A stretch of 64,000 nucleotides of DNA from ZC4RG30 sp035556135. Lineage in GTDB: Bacteria > Pseudomonadota > Gammaproteobacteria > Steroidobacterales > Steroidobacteraceae. Positions within the stretch are counted from its first letter, which is position 1; every line of letters starts with the position of its first letter. The position numbers were made by a program, and so were the translations under genes. Where the stretch lies: positions 372,001 through 436,000 of the forward strand of contig DATMFO010000004.1 of NCBI GenBank assembly GCA_035556135.1, given 5' to 3'. Positions 36,353 through 44,224 of this stretch are shown here, one piece after another. A model generated the notes under the pieces. That model did no database searches. It was not told the DNA's origin and saw only the letters and a program-made list of their open reading frames with translations.

Positions 36353-36422
36353 GCCCAGGTCTTCAGGTTCAGCGACCGGGCAATGTGTCCCGAACGTCGC
36401 CAGCTGCAACGCAGAGTTGGGG
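36353..36422 (-). repeat. Decayed attC remnant, probable left end of the array
   Basis: GTTCAGCGACCGGGC at 36367-36381 and GCTGCAACGCAGAGTTGGGG at 36403-36422 match the inner portions of intact sites (for example 46629-46764), but the left core box is GCCCAGG in place of GCCTAAC and the middle is deleted to 70 bp. It follows the GFA gene at the expected side. The rest of 36168-36459 shows no gene. Confidence 0.6.
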
Positions 36423-36459
36423 GCTCGATGCAGGCGTCTTGCATTTTCGACGTGCCCGC

Positions 36460-36864
36460 CTAAAGGTGTCGCGTTTCTTCTGGTGGCTTCTCCCAGTCAT
36501 TGTTTCTTCCGTCTGCGTACCTGACCGGAGCGGAAGCCAGCTCAGCGGGATCTACGTCGTCCAGGGACGAGACTTGAACCGCCACATAGTCGCCGCCAAT
36601 CTCGGCGACATAACCCCGGCCAAACGTTCGCACGCCGCACCGTGAACAGAAGAAGTGATGCCCGGCACGTTTGCCAAACTGATAATCAGTGAGAACGCCC
36701 TCTTCTGACTGCAGCCGAAACGCGCCGGGTTTCAGTATTACGTTCCAATTGCGTGTCTTTGTGCATATGGAACAATTGCACTTGTTGGTTCCAAGGGAGA
36801 GATCGATATCGGCCTCGAATCGGACTTCGCCGCAGTGGCAGGTTCCTGTGTAAGTCTTTAGCAC
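36460..36864 (-). CDS. GFA/CENP-V family zinc protein
   Basis: 134 residues of the glutathione-dependent formaldehyde-activating (GFA) fold. Zinc cysteines are C9 and C11 (TCHCGEVRF), C29, C31 and C34 (CNCSIC), and C73 and C76 (CSRCG). Named members bind S-hydroxymethyl-glutathione, but most, like this one, have unknown substrates. Next to a decayed attC, it is probably the oldest readable cassette of the integron. Base composition here is lower in GC than in the core genes to the left. Confidence 0.88.
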   Translation of the reverse strand: MLKTYTGTCHCGEVRFEADIDLSLGTNKCNCSICTKTRNWNVILKPGAFRLQSEEGVLTDYQFGKRAGHHFFCSRCGVRTFGRGYVAEIGGDYVAVQVSSLDDVDPAELASAPVRYADGRNNDWEKPPEETRHL

Positions 36865-37080
36865 TTTGTATCATTCCTTGTGTGTCCCACCACAACCGGG
36901 CAGGGATAGTTTTCACGACGTAGATCTCCGGTTCGCAAGCTGTCGCGGAACGCGTTACTGCGCCGCCATCTCGGCAGCGGTGAGCGACGCTTCTGGCGAT
37001 TGAAGGGCTTGTTCAGTAGACGACGCTGAGAACTGGCGCATCGCCTGATAGGGCGCCACCAGCATTCCGCCCATCGATCT

Positions 37081-37614
37081 CTAGTATCCCTGTCCGTCGA
37101 AGATTGCTCTGCTGCTATGAGCGTATGAAGTTGCGATCGCTCCGTTCAAGCCATGACTGACGTAGCGAATTTCAATTACGAGCCACCGCCCCTTTAGCGA
37201 CGCGCTGGCCGTGGGAATGCGCAGGTCAATTCGCTTGACCTCCAGCGTGCCGGTGGCGTCAAACGCTGATTTGATGTCGACGTATGGCGACCAATTCGAG
37301 ACGTTCCACCGCCCAATAGCGGGATCTTCAAAGGCGATGCCGACGCGGAAAGACCTGGGCGTAGCACGACCTGGGTCATCAGTTACAAGAGTGACGTCAT
37401 ATAGAAACAGCGACAACCCATCGGCCGACCTTGAGACGATTCCACTGGCCGATGGCCGGACGGTGAAGTTTACTTCCGTGGAGAATTTGACGTCCTGCTC
37501 CGCCAGAAGCGTCGGCGACCATGCCAGGGTCACTACGAGGATCAAGAATGCGCGATCGACACGGGCAGAGTGCAATTGATGTTCCTCAGTTGGTTGAGAT
37601 CTGACCTTTAGCAT
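37081..37614 (-). CDS. Probable exported protein of unknown function, old cassette
   Basis: 177 residues with a hydrophobic span at about 22-38 (AFLILVVTLAWSPTLLAEQ) that would be a signal peptide if translation began a little downstream of the first ATG. The mature part is beta-rich (FSTEVNFTVRPSASGIV, FLYDVTLVTDD). Its start is 12 bp from the lone attC half site at 37627, the arrangement seen at other cassette junctions. Nothing recognisable lies in 36865-37080. Confidence 0.6.
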   Translation of the reverse strand: MLKVRSQPTEEHQLHSARVDRAFLILVVTLAWSPTLLAEQDVKFSTEVNFTVRPSASGIVSRSADGLSLFLYDVTLVTDDPGRATPRSFRVGIAFEDPAIGRWNVSNWSPYVDIKSAFDATGTLEVKRIDLRIPTASASLKGRWLVIEIRYVSHGLNGAIATSYAHSSRAIFDGQGY

Positions 37615-37626
37615 TCCTCATAGTGC

Positions 37627-37660
37627 GCCTAACGATTGAGCTCAGCAGCGGCGCGCCGCC
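37627..37660 (-). repeat. attC half site
   Basis: GCCTAAC (37627-37633) followed by GAGCTCAGCAGCGGCGCGCC matches the left end of intact sites, which read CAGCTCAGCGACGGCGCGCC. No matching GTTAGGC partner exists before the HD gene, so the site is truncated and probably inactive. Confidence 0.6.
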
Positions 37661-37707
37661 CAAGGCACGATTCCAAGTCTATTCCCTCCTGGAGTCGGAC
37701 CGGGGGG

Positions 37708-38292
37708 TCATGCATCCACCAACCATCCGGCCTGAACGCATTCCTTGAGTTTTTCCTCCATCCAAGCGTAGATCTCAGGTGCGTGATCTTTCACTGGGGC
37801 ACTGACCTTTAGGACTTGAGAACGACAAATGGACTGCTCCTTCCAGTTTTGGCCGCGCGTCGCGAGATTTACTACAAAGGGCATGACCCGATCAAACACC
37901 TTCACCCAACGACTTTCTCGTGACTCTTGGGCTTCATACTCCAGCCAGAGCTGGCGGAGCTCTGTGCCGAATTTCAGTCCGTGGGATGCAAGCCGGTTTA
38001 CGCACGCCAACTCTGCCTTGTACTGATCATGGCGAGCAGGGCCGTACACAGGAGAATCGCCAGCGTCGATTTCACACGTGTCGTGGATGAGGGCCATGAT
38101 GAGGGCCTTGTTTAGATCGATCTCGAGGTCGAGCTCACGTGAGAGAGCCAGAAGGCCTACAGCAAGATGCCAACTATGCTCTGCGGAGTTCTCTCGACGT
38201 GACAAGTCGCTGACGTACGCCTTACGTGGCACGAGCTTGAGACGCTCAAGGTCGATCAGAAACGCCGCTAGCGCTGGCAATCGGTCTCTCAT
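37708..38292 (-). CDS. HD-domain phosphohydrolase (HDDC2/YfbR-like)
   Basis: About 194 residues from ATG 38292, which sits 3 bp from the attC core box. Metal-binding HD motifs are ENSAEHSWHLA (His), IHDTCEIDAGD (His-Asp) and a later Asp in VFDRVMPF. HDDC2/YfbR-type enzymes dephosphorylate 5'-deoxynucleotides; the EHSWH...HD...E pattern fits. It is the leftmost cassette with an intact right junction, and its own attC is reduced to a half site. Confidence 0.85.
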   Translation of the reverse strand: MRDRLPALAAFLIDLERLKLVPRKAYVSDLSRRENSAEHSWHLAVGLLALSRELDLEIDLNKALIMALIHDTCEIDAGDSPVYGPARHDQYKAELACVNRLASHGLKFGTELRQLWLEYEAQESRESRWVKVFDRVMPFVVNLATRGQNWKEQSICRSQVLKVSAPVKDHAPEIYAWMEEKLKECVQAGWLVDA

Positions 38293-38295
38293 GAC

Positions 38296-38433
38296 GCCCA
38301 ACTACCAAGCTCAGCGACGGCGAGATGCCGCTGAAGCACGCGGGCGCGCCAGCGCTCGTGTGCTCTCTGCACTCGGCCGCCCGCGGCCGAGCACTTTATG
38401 CCAATCGCCGCTCGCTGCAGCGCAGAGTTAGGC
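38296..38433 (-). repeat. attC site 1 (138 bp)
   Basis: Core boxes GCCCAAC (38296-38302) and GTTAGGC (38427-38433); canonical interior with the GC hairpin. It belongs to the cassette gene at 38428-38859, whose TAA lies in the box. Confidence 0.9.
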
Positions 38434-38859
38434 GGCACTTGGCAACCTCCTCTCAATGCGAACGCTAAGAGGAACCGATTCGTCGTGAGAAATTCTGACA
38501 GTCTCGCCGCCCCAAAATCTCATCTGGAGGCAGTTCGGCATTGGGTTGCCGTCGGTAGCAATTAGCACAGCAGTTGCTATCGGCTTGCCCAGAATTGGAT
38601 CCAGAGCTGTCAATTCTGGCTTCTCAGCGAGCGGACCATTGGGGCATCGTGTGGGGTGCTGGTACGTCGCCACCTCACGAACCTCCAACCCGAACACCTC
38701 GATTTTCTCGACGTCCATAGAAATAGGGACCACTTCTATTTTTCTGCCGGAGGTCATATCGATCTCCAGCCAGGGAATCTGATGCGTCGCATCTGCGTGG
38801 GACTGGACACCTCGCGCCGCGCAGATTTTCTCGCCTACGAACGAATCCAAGCAAGGCAT
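38428..38859 (-). CDS. Cassette protein of unknown function
   Basis: 143 residues, soluble, beta-rich (WLEIDMTSGRKIEVVPISMDVEK, AVLIATDGNPMPNCLQMRFWGG). No domain, signal or membrane helix is recognised. ATG 38859 lies 9 bp from the preceding attC box, and the stop codon TAA is part of the GCCTAAC core box of its own attC. Confidence 0.65.
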   Translation of the reverse strand: MPCLDSFVGEKICAARGVQSHADATHQIPWLEIDMTSGRKIEVVPISMDVEKIEVFGLEVREVATYQHPTRCPNGPLAEKPELTALDPILGKPIATAVLIATDGNPMPNCLQMRFWGGETVRISHDESVPLSVRIERRLPSAA

Positions 38860-38868
38860 GTCAGTGCC

Positions 38869-39006
38869 GCCTAACTACTCAGCTCAGCGACGGCGAGATG
38901 ACCTGGCAGCACGCGGGCGCGCCAGCGCTCGTGTGCGCTTGCGGCTCGGCCGCCCGCGGCCGAGCACTTTATGCCAGACGCCGCTCGCTGCAGCGCCTGG
39001 TTAGGC
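38869..39006 (-). repeat. attC site 2 (138 bp)
   Basis: Boxes GCCTAAC (38869-38875) and GTTAGGC (39000-39006); interior canonical except CCTG in place of AGAG before the right box. It belongs to the RHH/RelE cassette. Confidence 0.92.
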
Positions 39007-39012
39007 GGCACC

Positions 39013-39276
39013 TTAGCGATATACCTCACGGCGGTGTCCGATCTTATAGATGGTGACGTGACTCGCGTCGTCATCAATCTCATAGACCACCCGATAGTTG
39101 CCTTGACGGATTCGGTACCGGTCGTCGTAACCCGCCAGCTTTTCCGAGCCCCTTGGCCTTGGGTTCTCAGCCAAAGCAGAGATCTTCGCTATGATGCGTG
39201 TACGATCTTGCTTGGAACCAACGGCCTCAAGCTCTTTGCCTGCCGAGGGCTTGATCGAAAGCTTATATAACGCCAC
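39013..39276 (-). CDS. RelE/StbE-family toxin
   Basis: 87 residues: MALYKLSIKPSAGKELEAV, then NPRPRGSEKLAGYDDRYRIRQGNYRVVYEIDD and ending HRREVYR. This is the RelE/ParE fold with the Arg-rich strands and C-terminal Tyr/Arg used by ribosome-dependent mRNA interferases. It overlaps the antitoxin gene by 14 bp, antitoxin first, as usual for relBE-type modules. Such modules in integrons are thought to stabilise the array. Confidence 0.9.
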   Translation of the reverse strand: MALYKLSIKPSAGKELEAVGSKQDRTRIIAKISALAENPRPRGSEKLAGYDDRYRIRQGNYRVVYEIDDDASHVTIYKIGHRREVYR

Positions 39277-39493
39277 GACGCTTCATGCCCTGCACGAAGC
39301 TGTCAAATGAGACGCTCTTTTCGCGCTTTCGCTTCTCAAATGCCGCGAGGTCTTCGGCATCCTCCGCAAGCGATGCTTTCACTGCCGCGTTAACCATGTC
39401 CGAGATGGACTGATCGTTGGCAGCAGCTCGCAGGCGCAATGCCTTGTGAACTTCGGGCTCAAAATAGACTGTAGCGCGCTTCGGGGTGCTCAT
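39263..39493 (-). CDS. Ribbon-helix-helix antitoxin
   Basis: 76 residues. The N-terminal RHH fold (RATVYFEPEVHKALRLRAAANDQSISDMVNAAV) would bind DNA as a dimer, and the C-terminal tail (FEKRKREKSVSFDSFVQGM) would wrap the toxin. It lies first in the cassette operon. Four TGACG units occur just upstream of the ATG and are the likely operator. Confidence 0.88.
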   Translation of the reverse strand: MSTPKRATVYFEPEVHKALRLRAAANDQSISDMVNAAVKASLAEDAEDLAAFEKRKREKSVSFDSFVQGMKRRGVI

Positions 39494-39503
39494 GCGCGGA
39501 TTA

Positions 39504-39536
39504 TGACGTCTTGACGCCTTGACGTCAAAGATGACG
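39504..39536 (-). promoter_or_regulatory. Repeated TGACG operator of the RHH/RelE module
   Basis: TGACG occurs at 39504, 39512, 39520 and 39532, the first three spaced by 8 bp, and the third is part of palindromic TTGACGTCAA. Eight-bp spacing is common for cooperative RHH repressor binding; the cluster is 10 bp upstream of the antitoxin ATG. Confidence 0.5.
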
Positions 39537-39546
39537 TGTCGGTGCC

Positions 39547-39633
39547 GCCTAACTACTCTAGCTCAGCGCCGCGCCACAATTGCTAGGCTGGGCACTCTAT
39601 GGTGATCGCGCGCGCTGAAGCGCAAAGTTAGAC
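39547..39633 (-). repeat. attC site 3, short type (87 bp)
   Basis: Boxes GCCTAAC (39547-39553) and GTTAGAC (39627-39633). The interior keeps AGCTCAGCG and GCTGAAGCGCAAA, but the GC hairpin block is missing. It ends the palindrome-bearing cassette. Confidence 0.82.
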
Positions 39634-39879
39634 GGCGCCCGAGGCCAGCCGTGAGCGAGACGCTCGTCACTTGCACGGCGCTGATAAGCCAAAAAAGCAG
39701 TGCAACACGCACACGGGTGGTATCGGAGCGAAAACGTTTCTCGCTGAAGCTAGCTTCCGCGAAAACGTTTTTGCTCCGATATAGCACGGATCGCGAACAA
39801 CGGCGTTTTGCATTTCTGGGCATTGCTCAAATTTGACATCGTTTATCGTGCAATCACTCAAATATGGCTTTATGCGTCC
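39634..39879. other. Short cassette without a clear gene
   Basis: This 246-bp cassette lies between attC 3 and attC 4 and is AT-richer than its neighbours. It is dominated by a 62-bp palindrome. A 64-codon minus-strand frame (39667-39861, MSDCTINDVKFEQCPEMQNA) runs through the palindrome and cannot be excluded, but there is no ribosome site or family match. Confidence 0.6.
39721..39782. repeat. 62-bp near-perfect palindrome
   Basis: The outer arms TATCGGAGC/GCTCCGATA and middle arms AAAACGTTT/AAACGTTTT surround a perfect centre GAAGCTAGCTTC; only a few positions are mismatched or offset by one base. It would extrude as a long cruciform or fold as one RNA hairpin. Confidence 0.85.
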
Positions 39880-40017
39880 GTCTAACTACCCAGCTCAGCG
39901 ACGGCGAGATGCCCTCGCAGCACGCGGGCGCGGTAGCGCTCGTGTGCGCTGTTGGCTCGGCCGCCCGCGGCCGAGCACTTTATGCCAAACGCCGCTCGCT
40001 GCAGCGCAGAGTTAGGC
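39880..40017 (-). repeat. attC site 4 (138 bp)
   Basis: Boxes GTCTAAC (39880-39886) and GTTAGGC (40011-40017), canonical interior. It follows the exported-protein gene at 40028. Confidence 0.92.
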
Positions 40018-40027
40018 GACTCGTGCA

Positions 40028-40519
40028 CTACTTGTCAATTCTCCGCAGGGGAAATGCCTTCGCGGACGCTGCGGGGATATCCGTTCCCGACGGAGTACTC
40101 TGCCGTAGCGTCGCGTTGCCTAGGTATGAGCTAGTCTCGGTGAGGAAGCCTACGCCAAGCTTTGGGTACAGCGTGTATGTTTCGAATCTGTCTCCACGTT
40201 GCAGCCCGGCGTTCACCATGAGCAGAACCAGCATATCGGTGCCTCGCGCCAGAATGAGGGCGTCGTAGTCTTCGGAGGCGTCCGTATTCTCGCCCACTGG
40301 TAGAAGGCGAATGGTGGCCGTATTTCCTTCGGCGGGGACGTTGAACTCGAACCTATAGCGCGACGCTTGATCGGAGTTCGGCGTCAAGGCTTTTGTCTTC
40401 TCACTGTAGTCAAGGCGAACTCCCTCATCTGTCACGAACACCGCCTTCCACGGCTCAGCGCAGAAGCCGGGGATGGACGGCACAACGAGAGTGCAGAGGA
40501 GTGCAATCGCTTTAAGCAT
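40028..40519 (-). CDS. Exported cassette protein of unknown function
   Basis: 163 residues with a signal peptide (MLKAIALLCTLVVPSIPGFC, cleavage near FCAEP). The mature part is beta-rich (YRFEFNVPAEGNTATIRLLPVGE; LILARGTDMLVLLMVNAGL; FETYTLYPKLGVGFLTE). No family is recognised. It is one of several exported cassette products, consistent with an envelope role. Confidence 0.68.
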   Translation of the reverse strand: MLKAIALLCTLVVPSIPGFCAEPWKAVFVTDEGVRLDYSEKTKALTPNSDQASRYRFEFNVPAEGNTATIRLLPVGENTDASEDYDALILARGTDMLVLLMVNAGLQRGDRFETYTLYPKLGVGFLTETSSYLGNATLRQSTPSGTDIPAASAKAFPLRRIDK

Positions 40520-40535
40520 AGTGCCTCACAAAGTC

Positions 40536-40699
40536 GCCTAACTATAAGTTCAGCGACCGCGCACCCAACCAGGCGCGGAGCGCGCGGGCGCACAGCGCCC
40601 GCCCAGAAAGTGATGGTGCGCGCCCGCGCGCCAGCACTTTATGGTTCATTGGGATGAGCACTTTATGCTGGTGCGGTTCGCTGCAACTACTGGTTAGGC
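40536..40699 (-). repeat. attC site 5, long type (164 bp)
   Basis: Boxes GCCTAAC (40536-40542) and GTTAGGC (40693-40699). The interior differs from the canonical form: GGCGCACAGCGCCCGCCC and GTGATGGTGCGCGCCCGCGC, with CACTTTATG present twice. It resembles site 21. Confidence 0.88.
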
Positions 40700-41239
40700 G
40701 CCGGGCAAAGTTTTCGGATATGAGCCACCTTTGAATTCCCCCGTGTTGAGGTCAAGCTCAAAGGGGTACCAGAAGTCGCTCGGTTCCCATGCCTCGCCAC
40801 GTAGCCGCTCCCCCTCTATGCGAACGGACCTGAAGCCCTCCCAGGACACCCGATCTGATTCCCACACCAACCCCATAGGGCCGAGAGCGAAAAATCGAAT
40901 TCCTTGGTCGTCAAAGATAATCCACGGCCGAGAGGGGTGATTCCAAACGCCCTGGATCGCAGCGCCGAAGGTAGTGGTGACCACCTTGGCAACCGGGTCG
41001 ACCACGTAGGCTTGACCGTCGGAGATCACAACCGCCTCGCGCATATTGGGGTGTGGAAGAACCTGATCGTAGCTGCCTAGTCCTCGTGCAAAGTTCCCAA
41101 TCCATGTCTCGGCGTCCCCGCTTATTGTGAACTCTACGACCAAACCCTCGGAATGGAGACCTTGGCCGGTGGCGCTGAAGCCTTGTGCCGGCGGGCCGTA
41201 TGCAGGCAGGCCGGTAAGAACTCGAGTGGAGAAGGTCAT
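40694..41239 (-). CDS. Cassette protein of unknown function
   Basis: About 181 residues from ATG 41239. The sequence suggests a beta-propeller-like or layered beta protein (AVVISDGQAYVVDPVAKVV; PSRPWIIFDDQGIRFFALG; DFWYPFELDLNTGEFKGG). It is soluble with no signal peptide. Its TAA stop is part of the attC core box. I recognise no family. Confidence 0.65.
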   Translation of the reverse strand: MTFSTRVLTGLPAYGPPAQGFSATGQGLHSEGLVVEFTISGDAETWIGNFARGLGSYDQVLPHPNMREAVVISDGQAYVVDPVAKVVTTTFGAAIQGVWNHPSRPWIIFDDQGIRFFALGPMGLVWESDRVSWEGFRSVRIEGERLRGEAWEPSDFWYPFELDLNTGEFKGGSYPKTLPGA

Positions 41240-41244
41240 CCAGC

Positions 41245-41370
41245 GCCTAACTACCCAGCTCAGCGACAGGCGGCTCGCCAAGGTTGATCGTGGGCAGTTT
41301 ATCCATGATGGTCAGCTATCCTCACACCAAGGGTCGCTGGCCGCCTGATCGCTGCAGCGCAGAGTTAGGC
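41245..41370 (-). repeat. attC site 6, variant interior (126 bp)
   Basis: Boxes GCCTAAC (41245-41251) and GTTAGGC (41364-41370). The ends match the canonical form (ACCCAGCTCAGCGACAGGCG and GATCGCTGCAGCGCAGA), but the centre is different and lacks the GC hairpin. Confidence 0.87.
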
Positions 41371-41781
41371 GACAGCATTTTGCACCCTACCTTCATAGCA
41401 CCCCTCCCAGTTCCATGTTGGAGTCTCGCTCTCACCGCCTGCATACAAGTACACACTCTTCCACTTCTTGGATTCTGACAGAGACTCCCAAGCCTCGTCT
41501 TGACGCCCCACCAGTACAGACCACGTCAGAGTCTGTTCGGTCGACTTCAAATGAAGTTCAATGGGAACAGTTCCCGTGGGCAACAAATTCATCAGGCCCA
41601 CCGCACGGAGCTGATCGACTGAGTCGCTTACGATGCGAAAGAAATTCCAACCGTCCACACAGACAGGCAGGTCCATCTGGTACAGCAGGCTGTATAGCGC
41701 GTTCGCGACGTCATTGGGTGCCTCGCACGCAGGACCGCCCTGAGGGAAGCACTGAGTGATCTGGTCTCGAATTGCTTGCAC
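41365..41781 (-). CDS. Soluble cassette protein of unknown function
   Basis: 138 residues from GTG 41781. It is mixed alpha/beta with no signal: MQAIRDQITQCF, ALYSLLYQMDLPVCVDGWNFF, VPIELHLKSTEQTLTWSVL. The N-terminal third is helical and the rest beta-rich with many Trp. No family is recognised. The stop codon TAA lies in the attC box. Confidence 0.62.
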   Translation of the reverse strand: MQAIRDQITQCFPQGGPACEAPNDVANALYSLLYQMDLPVCVDGWNFFRIVSDSVDQLRAVGLMNLLPTGTVPIELHLKSTEQTLTWSVLVGRQDEAWESLSESKKWKSVYLYAGGESETPTWNWEGCYEGRVQNAVA

Positions 41782-41803
41782 TTGCCACCCAGGCTGAGCT
41801 GTC

Positions 41804-41941
41804 GCCTAACTACCAAGCTCAGCGACGGCGCGATGAGCTCTCAGCACGCGGGCGCGCCAGCGCTCGTGTGCGCTTGGCGCTCGGCCGCCCGCGGCCGAGC
41901 ACTTTATGCCAAACGCCGCTCGCTGCAGCGCAGAGTTAGGC
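41804..41941 (-). repeat. attC site 7 (138 bp)
   Basis: Boxes GCCTAAC (41804-41810) and GTTAGGC (41935-41941), canonical. It closes non-coding cassette A. Confidence 0.93.
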
Positions 41942-42403
41942 GACGGCCTCAAATTCGAGCTTCTTAGTGCTTCAAGCACGCGCCTTCTCCATGCACCCTC
42001 TTGTTCTTTGTAACCTCTGATCAGCGGGTAGCGCTGAACGAAGCCAGGACCATGATGCCGCCGCGGATCTAGCGGCGCAATGCACGACTTAACCTTTGGC
42101 CGACGGGGCGTTGGGAGAAAGGCGTAGATGCCATAAGCCGGCCGTAGGCTTCGTTGGCGGCTCGAGCCTGGAGACCGTTGCCCTATCAACCGAGCACTTT
42201 ATGGATGATCGATTTTCACGGGATCGCTGAGCGGCCATAGCCGGCAATCCAGGCACAACGCTTCCCTTTTGGAAGGCGGAAGGCTTCAGACGAAGCCGAT
42301 AGCAGTGTGGGTTGGAGCGCCGCGGAAAGCGAGCAACGGAGAAACTACGGGCAAGACAAGCAAGAGCCTCTTGCGACCACTCTTGCCGGTGTGAAGATCC
42401 GTC
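41942..42403. other. Non-coding cassette A (family nc, copy 1)
   Basis: 462 bp with no credible gene; frames that are open here run through the attC. It is closely similar to cassette B over its whole length (shared TATGCACCCTCTTGTTCTTTG-like, TTTTCACGGGATCGCTGAGCG and GAGCCTCTTGCGACCACTCT stretches, each up to 20 bases). It carries the family hairpin (42057-42079, GCCGC...GCGGC) and the GCACTTTAT element (42194-42202). Confidence 0.75.
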
Positions 42404-42541
42404 GCCTAACTACCCAGCTCAGCGACGGCGAGACGACCTCTCAGCACGCGGGCGCGCCAGCGCTCGTGTGCGCTCTTCGCTCGGCCGCCCGCAGCCGAGC
42501 ACTTTATGCCAAACGCCGCTCGCTGCAGCGCAGAGTTAGGC
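42404..42541 (-). repeat. attC site 8 (138 bp)
   Basis: Boxes GCCTAAC (42404-42410) and GTTAGGC (42535-42541), canonical; the hairpin has one substitution (CCCGCAGCCGAG). It follows the membrane-protein gene at 42536. Confidence 0.93.
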
Positions 42542-42940
42542 GGCACGACGGCTGGTTCGAATTCTGGAACCCACGAAGGTACCAATGACTGCTGGTCCGA
42601 TCATGAAGATCAAGCTTACCAATCTGTCGCCCAAGGATATGCCACCCCCAAGTAGAAGCAAGAGCGTGTATGGTGTCGTGCCGGCACATTGAGCGAGGGT
42701 CGAAGCTGCCCACTTGTGCCCGGCGAAATAGCCAAGTGTGCCGGACACGAGCGCGCCGACCAGCAGCGCCAGAAAGAGCCCGACTACTGCCGCGCCAAAG
42801 TAGCCGAGAGCAAAGCAGAACATGGCGTAAATGAAGCCAACGGGTACACCGACAGCCATTGCGGCTGCCCGCGAAGGCTCCGGGTGCCGCTCAGTCGATT
42901 CGGCGTTGGATGCGAACGACTCGGCGTCTTGGGGATTCAT
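42536..42940 (-). CDS. Cassette membrane protein
   Basis: 134 residues with three or four membrane helices (AVGVPVGFIYAMFCFALGYF, AAVVGLFLALLVGALVSG, YTLLLLLGGGISLG, VSLIFMIGPAVIGTFVGS). The N-terminal 25 residues are polar and acidic. Glycine-rich helices resemble small DUF-type membrane proteins. No function is assigned. The stop TAA is in the attC box, and the CDS ends RTSRRAA, encoded partly by the attC flank. Confidence 0.68.
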   Translation of the reverse strand: MNPQDAESFASNAESTERHPEPSRAAAMAVGVPVGFIYAMFCFALGYFGAAVVGLFLALLVGALVSGTLGYFAGHKWAASTLAQCAGTTPYTLLLLLGGGISLGDRLVSLIFMIGPAVIGTFVGSRIRTSRRAA

Positions 42941-42958
42941 GCAGGACGAGGGGGTGCC

Positions 42959-43096
42959 GCCTAACTACCCAGCTCAGCGACGGCGCGCCGGCCTCTCAGC
43001 ACGCGGGCGCGCCAGCGCTCGGGTGCGCTCTCGGCTCGGACGCCCGCGGCCGAGCACTTTATGGTGATCGCCGCTCGCTGCAGCGCAGAGTTAGGC
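42959..43096 (-). repeat. attC site 9 (138 bp)
   Basis: Boxes GCCTAAC (42959-42965) and GTTAGGC (43090-43096), canonical interior with GGTGATCG in place of GCCAAACG. It closes non-coding cassette B. Confidence 0.93.
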
Positions 43097-43558
43097 GACG
43101 GCCTCAAATTCAAGCTTCTTCGCGCTTCCAGCACGTGCCTTACCTATGCACCCTCTTGTTCTTTGCAACCTCAGATCAGCGGGTAGCGCCGATCGAGGCC
43201 AGGACCATCATGCCGCCGCATTTCTAGCGGCGCAATGCACGACTTAACCTTTGGTCGGCGAGAGGGTTGGAGAATGGGATAGATGCCCCAGGCCGGCTGT
43301 AGGTGCCGTTGGCGGCTCGAACGCGGAGACCGTTGCGCTATCAACCATGCACTTTATCGATGACCGATTTTCACGGGATCGCTGAGCGACCATAGCCGGC
43401 GCCCCCAGCACGACCTTTCCCCTTTGGAAGGCAGGACGTTTCAGACGAAGCCGGTAGCGATGTGGGCTGGAGCGCCGCGGACAGTGGGCAATAGTGGAGC
43501 CATGGGCAAGACAAGCACGAGCCTCTTGCGACCACTCTTGCTCGTGTGAAGATCCGTC
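43097..43558. other. Non-coding cassette B (family nc, copy 2)
   Basis: 462 bp, same length as cassette A and its nearest relative. The hairpin at 43210-43233 keeps the GCCGC/GCGGC arms but has a different loop (ATTTCTA). The GCACTTTAT element is at 43349-43357. No frame is shared with cassette A at protein level in a convincing way, and no ribosome site and start pair is present. Confidence 0.75.
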
Positions 43559-43696
43559 GCCTAACTACCCAGCTCAGCGACGGCGAGATGCCCTCTCAGC
43601 ACGCGGGCGCGCCAGCGCTCGTGTGCGCTCTGCGCTCGGCCGCCCGCGGCCGAGCACTTTATGCCGAACGCCGCTCGCTGCAGCGCAGAGTTAGGC
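43559..43696 (-). repeat. attC site 10 (138 bp)
   Basis: Boxes GCCTAAC (43559-43565) and GTTAGGC (43690-43696), canonical. It follows the gene at 43748. Confidence 0.93.
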
Positions 43697-43747
43697 GGCA
43701 CGTCGGCCGGGAGACCACGGCAAATATTCGAGAGATCCGAGGACGCA

Positions 43748-44077
43748 CTACCTGCGAAACGCACCATCGAGCCATGCCTCCAGTTTCGCTTTGCGCTGTT
43801 CGTACACGGCGTCCTGCTCCTCGAAGTCGGAGGTGGAACGCAGCTTTAGACCCTTGACGCCAATTAGCATGAATAGCACGCATATTCCAACGCCTAGAGA
43901 AACAAAGACCCACTGAACGATAGACGAGAGGTCGGTACCTTCAGCGACTATGAACGCGAAAGTGATTCCAACTGCGCCGGTCGCTCCAACCAGAATGAAT
44001 GCCCAGCAGATGCCGTGAAAGAGCAGCACGCGCAGTCTGCTGAGGATTGGGGTCTTGGTGCTAGAGGATAAGCTCAA
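43748..44077 (-). CDS. Cassette two-helix membrane protein
   Basis: 109 residues, apparently from TTG 44077, 10 bp from the attC core. Two membrane helices (LFHGICWAFILVGATGAVGITFAFIVA and IVQWVFVSLGVGICVLFMLIGV) are followed by a cytosolic charged tail (FEEQDAVYEQRKAKLEAWL). No family is recognised. The 51-bp gap between stop and attC is longer than in most cassettes here. Confidence 0.62.
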   Translation of the reverse strand: MSLSSSTKTPILSRLRVLLFHGICWAFILVGATGAVGITFAFIVAEGTDLSSIVQWVFVSLGVGICVLFMLIGVKGLKLRSTSDFEEQDAVYEQRKAKLEAWLDGAFRR

Positions 44078-44086
44078 CGCAGTGCC

Positions 44087-44224
44087 GCCTAACTACCCAG
44101 CTCAGCGACGGCGCGCCGGCCTTGAAGCACGCGGGCGCGCCAGCGCTCGTGTGCGCTTTTGGCTCGGCCGCCCGCGGCCGAGCACTTTATGCCAAACGCC
44201 GCTCGCTGCAGCGCAGAGTTAGGC
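44087..44224 (-). repeat. attC site 11 (138 bp)
   Basis: Boxes GCCTAAC (44087-44093) and GTTAGGC (44218-44224), canonical. It follows the BrnT/BrnA cassette. Confidence 0.93.

Noticed and set aside
41806..42189. 127-codon minus-strand frame in non-coding cassette A
   Set aside because: Half of it is translated attC sequence (the recurrent NSALQRAAFGIKCSAAGGR string); not conserved in cassette B.
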